Shown: positions 62,850 through 64,000 of the stretch, one piece after another
Position numbering within the stretch: the stretch's first letter is position 1
Layout of the letters: each line of letters starts with the position of its first letter
Assembly (NCBI RefSeq): GCF_008831285.2
Contig: NC_045146.1
Span: 3,872,001 to 3,936,000 of the forward strand
DNA from: Nymphaea colorata
Taxonomy: Eukaryota; Streptophyta; Magnoliopsida; Nymphaeales; Nymphaeaceae
Length of the DNA: 64,000 bases
Reading direction: 5' to 3'
Notes under the pieces: generated by a model
What the model saw: the letters and a program-made list of their open reading frames with translations, nothing else
Told to the model about the DNA's origin: nothing
Databases searched by the model: none
Translations under genes and position numbers: made by a program

Positions 62850-64000
62850 AGGTTTATCTCTAAGACAAAATCCAAAATATTCTGAGCCTATCATACTAGA
62901 TTATTACATTAGAAAAGGGCTTATATGATGATATGTTTTCCTTGTTCAAGATTCTAAGGTCTAAAGAGAAGTACATGGATTTACCTAATGCAACAAAAGT
63001 ATGCCAAACTGCATAATTTTTTAGCTGATCATGTCAATGTTCAACAACTTAATATCTAACAAAGAAAGTTATTCACCATAATTGTGGATGTCTTCTTAAT
63101 GGTGCATTTAAAATTTCGAGATAATCTTCCTTCAAAATTTTGGGAGAATATGCACACCAAAGGGCTGCCTACCTAAGTAGTAGAAACCTGTTACATTGAG
63201 AGATAAAACATATTTCAAGTAACTATAGAAAAGCATCTTGTATTCATCTTTAAGTATTTGGTATGTTTTTGCTTTATTACCACCAATCTTATCTCCTATA
63301 AAATAGAATTTGATTATAAGGCCATAAAAGGTGTTTTTTAGGCAATGAGAAGACCGAAGGCCTACAAAGTTTATGTTCCAAAAATGCATGTAATTTTTAC
63401 AAGCATATATTCATGTTTTCCACAAACAAAAGTATAATTCCCAATATTTCATATATAATATTAAGAAAAAACAACCAAATCCAATTTTTCCAATTCTATC
63501 TGATGAGTTACATACCAGCTTGGTTCCAATTGTTGAAAATCACATTTCTTCCTCTTCAATTGAGTCCATTGGTTCCCCTTTTCATAAGCATATCTAAACC
63601 AATCATGTTCACAAGTGCAAGATCAGCCCACTTGATGTGAAAATTTAGTTAAGCTCTTTAAGAAGTCTACCAAAGTTCATCTGCCATAAGCTTGGTTAAG
63701 TGACTTCTACTAGTCAATTGCCCAAATTAGAAAAGGTATTCAATTTCTACTTTATCATTTTGTTGTCTTTGAGAAACCTTTCCACCTCATAAGGACTTTA
63801 TAGTAGCTATCTATTATGATGCAAAACCAGTGTCTTTGAACAAGTTGCCAACATCTTTTTTGGCAAAAAGCTACATAAGCCAAACTTCATGTTATAAATG
63901 AGAATATCATATGAATTTTAACGGCATTATCTAAGGGTGTTCAATTGCTTGGATCTTCAAAAAATGAGTGTTTACTATTGTTTGATGTTTGTGAAAGATT
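62850..64000 (+). pseudogene. Decayed Copia pol fragment G, running off the window
   Basis: Read on the + strand with many stops and shifts, it resembles the Copia integrase C-terminal half: LPSKFWENMHTKG (from about 63130), KPVTLRDKT (about 63186), then AIKGVF and YKVYVPKMHVIFTS (about 63330-63410). A weaker match to the integrase-RT linker continues to the edge. It is the only large element not in the TOL orientation and lies outside the gene. LTRs were not found. Confidence 0.5.

Noticed and set aside
1-64000. CRISPR arrays, bacterial operons, organellar inserts, tRNA or rRNA genes
   Set aside because: None seen; the content is plant nuclear throughout, and tandem repeats found lack CRISPR spacing.

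Overview
This is nuclear DNA of a flowering plant. The evidence is spliced plant genes with GT-AG introns, plant-type Ty1/Copia retrotransposons primed by initiator-methionine tRNA, hAT-type MITEs with 8-bp target duplications, and AT-rich microsatellites. The species cannot be told from sequence alone.

Two host genes are supported. At the left edge (before 1 to 1909, + strand) is the 3' part of a leucine-rich-repeat receptor-like kinase of the Arabidopsis At2g24230 type. It has lost the catalytic HRD aspartate and is probably a pseudokinase. The main gene (57753 down to 13166, - strand) encodes a 614-residue TOM1-like ubiquitin-binding adaptor (TOL family: VHS and GAT domains, proline-rich tail). 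I could thread ten exons with every splice phase matching and no stop codon. Its 1845 coding bases are spread over 44.6 kb because introns 6 and 9 have each grown to about 17.87 kb.

Intron 9 (13872-31736) holds an old Copia ruin (F, about 15.9-24.7 kb) interrupted by Copia A (18377-24461). A's left LTR contains a 778-bp hAT-type MITE (18520-19297). The intron also holds Copia B (24928-30216) and a second hAT-type MITE (30902-31264). Intron 6 (33786-51655) holds a three-level nest: old Copia C (34553-49713) contains Copia D (37732-48518), which contains Copia E (38200-43434). A to E each have TG...CA LTRs, a PBS, a PPT and 5-bp target duplications. LTR divergence (about 10% in C, about 1% in D and E, 0.5% in A, none seen in B) agrees with the nesting order. 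All six elements, F included, lie in the same orientation as the host gene. Every gag-pol is broken, several by a single lesion.

The space between the two genes (1910-13165) and upstream of the TOL gene (57754-64000) is AT-rich. It contains a third hAT-type MITE (8638-9104), four copies of a small terminal-inverted-repeat family often bordered by microsatellites, other foldback candidates, simple repeats, and a decayed Copia fragment at the right edge (about 62.85-64 kb, + strand). I saw no tRNA, rRNA, CRISPR or organellar segment.
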